Assembly (NCBI GenBank): GCA_002966495.1
Contig: CP016490.1
Span: forward strand, 496,001-560,000
From: Halomonas sp. GFAJ-1
Lineage (GTDB): Bacteria; Pseudomonadota; Gammaproteobacteria; Pseudomonadales; Halomonadaceae
Direction of reading: 5' to 3'
DNA length: 64,000 nucleotides
Part shown: in pieces, positions 60,310 to 64,000 of the stretch
Position numbering within the stretch: the first letter of the stretch is position 1
Layout: each line of letters begins with the position of its first letter
The notes under the pieces: generated by a model
Database searches by the model: none
Seen by the model: the letters and a program-made list of their open reading frames with translations, nothing else
Told to the model about the DNA's origin: nothing
Position numbers and translations under genes: made by a program

Positions 60310-61278
60310 ATGAACATTCGCCAACTGACATTTAGACTACTGCAAGTCTATGTCACTGTCGTGCGCTGCGGATCGATCAGCGAAGCCGCAAGACAGCTGC
60401 ACCTCACCCAGCCGACGGTCTCCCAACAGCTAAAGCGGCTAAGCGAGGCAGTCGGTAGCCCACTACTGGAGCATCATCTACAAGGGCTTACCATGACGGC
60501 CACCGGGCAGGCGCTTTATCAGGCAAGCCGGGATGTCTTAGGCCGTTTTGATGACTTTGCAGATCAACTCAGTGATTTTCAGCAAGGCAGCAAGGGGCGC
60601 TTTAGTATTGCCCTGGTGAATACCGCCCAATATGTATTGCCACGCTTACTCGGCCCGTTTAGCCAGGCGTTTCCTGAGGTGGACGTAACGGTACATATTG
60701 GCAACCGCCGCCAAGTGTTGGCACGCTTTGAGCGTCAAGAAGACGACCTTTATGTATTTAGCCATCCGCCTGCTCTTGCCCATGCCGTGGCAGCACGCTT
60801 TATGCGCAACCCGCTGGTGGCCATCGCTGCCGCTGGCCACCCCCTTACACAGCACTCATCAATCACCATGGAGCAGCTGCTTAATGAGCGCTTGTTGCTG
60901 CGCGAACCGGGGTCAGCCACGCGTATGCTACTGGAAAGTTGGCTACAAGAGCATGGGCTAACCATGAAGAAAACCCTGCAAATGGCCAGCAATGAAGCGA
61001 TTCGCGTTGGCGTGGCGGCGCGCATGGGGGTCGCGGTGCTATCAGAGCATGTACTGCCAAGCGAGCATCCCGAGATATCGATTCTTCCGGTAGAAGGCTT
61101 ACCCATTGAAAGCCACTGGCAGATGATTGTCCGCAATGACCAGCGGCTTCCCCAATCCGCCCAGCGCTTTCTTCACTATGTCAACGCACATCTTGCCCAG
61201 TGGATCGAGCCACGCTTCATATGCAATGAGCTGGATGCGCTGCTTCACAGAGAGCATGAGCATAGTCGCTGTCACTAG
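60310..61278 (+). CDS. LysR-family transcriptional regulator
   Basis: 322 residues. N-terminal helix-turn-helix (TFRLLQVYVTVVRCGSISEAARQLHLTQPTVSQQLKRL, residues 7-44) and a CbbR/CysB-like ligand-binding domain (SKGRFSIALVNTAQYVLPRLLGPF onward). It is divergent from the sbtA-like gene, and LysR regulators such as CbbR/CmpR control inorganic carbon genes in autotrophs, so regulation of sbtA is likely (inference). The ligand is unknown. Confidence 0.93.
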   Translation: MNIRQLTFRLLQVYVTVVRCGSISEAARQLHLTQPTVSQQLKRLSEAVGSPLLEHHLQGLTMTATGQALYQASRDVLGRFDDFADQLSDFQQGSKGRFSIALVNTAQYVLPRLLGPFSQAFPEVDVTVHIGNRRQVLARFERQEDDLYVFSHPPALAHAVAARFMRNPLVAIAAAGHPLTQHSSITMEQLLNERLLLREPGSATRMLLESWLQEHGLTMKKTLQMASNEAIRVGVAARMGVAVLSEHVLPSEHPEISILPVEGLPIESHWQMIVRNDQRLPQSAQRFLHYVNAHLAQWIEPRFICNELDALLHREHEHSRCH

Positions 61279-61410
61279 TCACTAGCGAGCTCCGGCAAAT
61301 ATCAGCGATAGCTACTTCAACAAAATCTTATGTTTTTTATTAGCAAAATAATTAGTTTCTAAAAAAAGACGTAATACCTGCCTTATTAGCGGTTTTCATT
61401 CGTTTTTATT

Positions 61411-61431
61411 CCGTATTGCAATGCAACACGG
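61411..61431. promoter_or_regulatory. Imperfect palindrome upstream of nhaD
   Basis: CCGTATTGCA-A-TGCAACACGG: arms match in 9 of 10 positions. It lies about 65-85 bases upstream of the nhaD start and may be an operator. No matching regulator is adjacent except the LysR gene just upstream. Confidence 0.4.
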
Positions 61432-61493
61432 ATTGATAAACTAGCCGCGATTAACCCTCTCCCCTTCTAATCTTTATTAGGATAAAGCCCATC

Positions 61494-62972
61494 ATGTTGA
61501 TGTTGCAGCAAGACCCCAGCCAGCCGCGAGTTTCTCGCCGCTGGCTTTTTCTGTTTGCAGCTTTACTACTCGGTATAAGCCCTGCGGCTTTTGCTGTCAC
61601 CGGAGATATTGATTTAACCACGTCTGTTATCGGCTTCTTTGCAGTCGCAGTTTTCGTTTTGGCCTACGCGTTAGTTATGGCTGAAGAGAAAATCCACATG
61701 CGCAAGTCCAAGCCTGTACTGGTAGCAGCCGGTATCATTTGGGGACTCATTGGCTGGGTGTACGTCCAAAATGGCATGTCGGAAACGTCAGAACATGCGT
61801 TCCGTGTGACCCTTTTGGAGTTCACCGAGCTAATGCTGTTCCTGCTAGTAGCGATGACCTATATCAACGCCATGGAAGAGCGCCGGGTATTCGATGCGCT
61901 GCGTTCGTGGATGCTGCGTAAAGGCTTTAGCTACCGCCAGCTGTTCTGGCTAACGGGTGGCCTCGCCTTTGTGCTATCTCCCATTGCCGATAACCTAACC
62001 ACGGCGCTACTCATGTGTGCTGTCATCACCAAAGTGGCTGAAGGTGATAAGCGCTTTATTAATCTTGCCTGTATTAACGTTGTGGTGGCCGCCAATGCCG
62101 GCGGGGCCTTTAGCCCATTCGGGGACATCACCACGCTGATGGTGTGGCAGGCAGGTATGGTCGCTTTCCAAGAGTTCTTTGTGCTCTTCTTGCCCTCTCT
62201 GGTCAATTTCCTGATTCCTGCCGTCATCATGAGCGCCTTTATCAAAGACGAGAAGCCCAGCAGCGTCTATGAGGATGTATGGCTAAAGCGCGGTGCACGG
62301 CGAATTATCGCGCTGTTCCTGCTGACCATTACCACCGCTGTGTTGTGCCATACGCTGCTGCATCTCCCGCCGGTACTCGGCATGATGACCGGGCTTGGCT
62401 ACCTACAGTTTTTCGGCTATTACCTGCGCCGCACGCTACCTCAATCACTGGAGCGCAAACGTGAACGCTATAGCCGGCGCGGCGACAATAAAAAACTTGA
62501 GCAGCTAGGCGGCGTGGTGCCGTTCGATGTGTTTAACCGCGTGGCACGCGCTGAGTGGGATACACTGCTGTTCTTCTATGGGGTGGTGATGTGCGTAGGC
62601 GGTCTTGGCTTCATGGGCTACCTTGGGTTGCTTTCCGAAGCGCTTTACACAGGCTGGGATGCTACCTGGGCAAATATAGTGCTGGGGGTCGTATCGGCGG
62701 TGGTGGATAACATTCCGGTGATGTTTGCCGTACTCACCATGCAGCCAGAGATGTCCCACGGCCACTGGCTATTGATCACGTTAACCGCAGGCGTAGGCGG
62801 CAGCTTACTCTCTATTGGCTCAGCAGCAGGAGTGGCCGTTATGGGCCAAGCCCGCGGCGCTTACACCTTTATGGGCCACCTGCGCTGGGCACCGGTTATT
62901 TTTCTCGGTTACATCGCCAGTATCCTCGTGCATCTGTGGCTTAACGCCGACAGCTTTACTGTCTTTAATTAA
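61494..62972 (+). CDS. nhaD: Na+/H+ antiporter NhaD
   Basis: 492-residue antiporter with about 13 helices, preceded by an N-terminal hydrophobic segment (LFLFAALLLGISPAAFAV) that may be a signal peptide. NhaD marker regions: SPIADNLTTALLMCAVI, NAGGAFSPFGDITTLMVWQAG, VSAVVDNIPVMFAVLTM and GGSLLSIGSAAGVAVMG. It exports sodium, and lithium in relatives, at alkaline pH and is typical of halophilic or marine bacteria. It is followed by a terminator. Confidence 0.96.
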   Translation: MLMLQQDPSQPRVSRRWLFLFAALLLGISPAAFAVTGDIDLTTSVIGFFAVAVFVLAYALVMAEEKIHMRKSKPVLVAAGIIWGLIGWVYVQNGMSETSEHAFRVTLLEFTELMLFLLVAMTYINAMEERRVFDALRSWMLRKGFSYRQLFWLTGGLAFVLSPIADNLTTALLMCAVITKVAEGDKRFINLACINVVVAANAGGAFSPFGDITTLMVWQAGMVAFQEFFVLFLPSLVNFLIPAVIMSAFIKDEKPSSVYEDVWLKRGARRIIALFLLTITTAVLCHTLLHLPPVLGMMTGLGYLQFFGYYLRRTLPQSLERKRERYSRRGDNKKLEQLGGVVPFDVFNRVARAEWDTLLFFYGVVMCVGGLGFMGYLGLLSEALYTGWDATWANIVLGVVSAVVDNIPVMFAVLTMQPEMSHGHWLLITLTAGVGGSLLSIGSAAGVAVMGQARGAYTFMGHLRWAPVIFLGYIASILVHLWLNADSFTVFN

Positions 62973-62996
62973 TAAATAACCGCCATAACACCTAAT

Positions 62997-63036
62997 GCCC
63001 GCGCCAAGCGCCTACAAGCGCTGCGCGGGCGTTTTA
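62997..63036 (+). terminator. Terminator of nhaD
   Basis: GCCCGCGC (62997-63004) and GCGCGGGC (63023-63030) with an inner AGCGC/GCGCT stem, followed by GTTTTAG. It overlaps the 3' end of the GGDEF-EAL gene. Confidence 0.85.
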
Positions 63037-64000
63037 GTAAGCTTCAAATAAATACTCGATTGGCGTTGGTCTGCCCAGCAGGTACCCCTGGTAGCGGTAA
63101 CACCCATGCCCCCGCAGCCATTCCAACTGCTCTTTCTTCTCGACCCCTTCGGCCACCACGGTTAGGCCCAGGCTTGCTGCCAGAAGAATCGTCGTATCCA
63201 CAATCGCAGCATCGGTTTTGTCGGTCAGCAGCTCACGAATAAACGACTGATCGACTTTGAGCTCATCAAGTGGCAAGCGCTTTAAGTAACTCAACGACGA
63301 GTAGCCCGTACCAAAATCATCCAACGCAAAGCGAATGCCCTGGGCACGCAGCTTAAGCATGGTATTGCGAACTCTGGTCGGCTCCCGCATGAGCAGGCTC
63401 TCGGTTACTTCCAATATCAAACGGTTTGGCGGCGCCTGAGTTTCAGCTAATAACGCCTCTAAATCCCGCACAAACTCAGGGTGTTGGAACTGCACTGAAC
63501 TGACGTTGACCGAAATCGTCAACGATGAATAGGCGGGCTGGAAAGCCCACTTCGCCAGCTGCTCGCAGGCGGATTTAAGTACCCAGTAGCCAATGGGTAA
63601 AATTAGGCCATTCTCTTCGGCCAAAGGAATGAAGGTCCCGGGAGACACCCAGCCGCGCTGCGGGTGGTACCAGCGAAGCAGCGCCTCTACTCCGACCGTC
63701 ACGCTGCGATGGTCAACCTGCACTTGATAGTGAAGCGCCAATTCGTTACGCGCCATTGCTTGGTTCAGGTCACCTTCTAAACTGGCGCGCTCCAGTACGC
63801 TGGTTTGCATATCCCGATTAAAGAAACAGAGGTTATTGCCGCCCGCTGCTTTGGCCTGCTGAAGCGCTATATCCGCCTGCTGCAATACGCTATTCATGCT
63901 GTGCTCTGTCCCTTTAAATAGCGTAATACCAATGCTTGCGCTAATCGGTAGCGATCGGTCGTTGTGCAGTTGGGAAACAGCTTCAAGCAGTTGGCACGCG
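63034..64000 (-). CDS. GGDEF-EAL cyclic di-GMP protein, partial (5' end beyond window)
   Basis: Open from the stop at 63034 to the window edge. The 5' part (residues before about 63900) reads ISASIGITLF and ADIALQQAKAAGGNNLCFF, the end of a GGDEF domain. The rest is a full EAL phosphodiesterase domain: VEALLRWYHPQRGW (EAL), LILEVTESLLM, FALDDFGTGYSSLSYLKRLP (DDFGTG) and VVAEGVE are all present, so it is probably catalytically active against cyclic di-GMP. The signature part of the GGDEF domain is outside the window. It controls motility or biofilm in relatives, but the target is unknown. Confidence 0.93.
   Translation of the reverse strand, partial: ACQLLEAVSQLHNDRSLPISASIGITLFKGTEHSMNSVLQQADIALQQAKAAGGNNLCFFNRDMQTSVLERASLEGDLNQAMARNELALHYQVQVDHRSVTVGVEALLRWYHPQRGWVSPGTFIPLAEENGLILPIGYWVLKSACEQLAKWAFQPAYSSLTISVNVSSVQFQHPEFVRDLEALLAETQAPPNRLILEVTESLLMREPTRVRNTMLKLRAQGIRFALDDFGTGYSSLSYLKRLPLDELKVDQSFIRELLTDKTDAAIVDTTILLAASLGLTVVAEGVEKKEQLEWLRGHGCYRYQGYLLGRPTPIEYLFEAY

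Overview
This window looks like a chromosomal segment of a moderately halophilic gammaproteobacterium, most likely Halomonas or a close relative (Halomonadaceae). The evidence is the gene order pnp-rpsO-truB-rbfA-infB-nusA-rimP-tRNA(fMet)-tRNA(Leu)-secG-tpiA-glmM-folP-//-ftsH-rlmE/yhbY-greA-carB-carA-dapB-dnaJ-dnaK-grpE/recN-fur/bamE-rnfH-ratA/smpB-ssrA, which is the order known from Pseudomonas and relatives. A NhaD-type Na+/H+ antiporter and clearly gammaproteobacterial protein sequences agree with this. The genus is an inference; no rRNA gene is present.

Layout. 1-5.6 kb is a flagellar filament block: one partial and one complete flagellin and two tandem fliD cap genes, each behind its own sigma-28 promoter. 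5.7-13.7 kb holds accessory genes: an orphan 109-aa protein, a 24-aa membrane microprotein, two serine beta-lactamase-fold hydrolases, a TerB-like protein, a YejK/NdpA nucleoid protein, a YadGH-type ABC exporter, a parvulin and a membrane acyltransferase-like protein. 13.9-26.9 kb is the translation/RNA metabolism superoperon followed by secG-tpiA-glmM-folP. 27.0-33.8 kb is a peptide-type ABC importer lying between folP and ftsH, genes that are normally adjacent. 34.2-50.3 kb carries ftsH, rlmE, yhbY, greA, carAB, dapB, the DnaKJ-GrpE chaperones with heat-shock promoters, and SOS-type recN. 50.3-55.1 kb carries argP/argO, fur, bamE, rnfH, ratA, smpB and tmRNA. 55.2-59.2 kb is a thiamine-pyrophosphate riboswitch module: an SDR plus a flavin monooxygenase on one strand and an SSS-family symporter on the other, each behind a TPP aptamer. 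59.2-64 kb carries an SbtA-like transporter with a divergent LysR regulator, nhaD, and the end of a GGDEF-EAL protein.

The most unusual locus is the ABC importer at 26999-33780. Its substrate-binding protein appears to be a natural circular permutation of the DppA/OppA fold: the usual C-terminal third follows the signal peptide, and the usual N-terminal two thirds follow it. Its OppC-type permease carries an inserted domain of about 300 residues, placed between TM1 and the rest of the permease on the periplasmic side, built from about seven 40-residue repeats that look like a beta-propeller. Its two ATPases are fused and carry an unexplained C-terminal extension of about 110 residues. Together these suggest an importer with a re-engineered periplasmic docking face. 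The second notable locus is the TPP-controlled SDR/monooxygenase/symporter set, whose mRNAs show plausible Shine-Dalgarno sequestering hairpins.

Both ends of the window cut genes: a flagellin at the left and a GGDEF-EAL protein at the right. No insertion sequence, prophage, CRISPR array or rRNA operon was seen.
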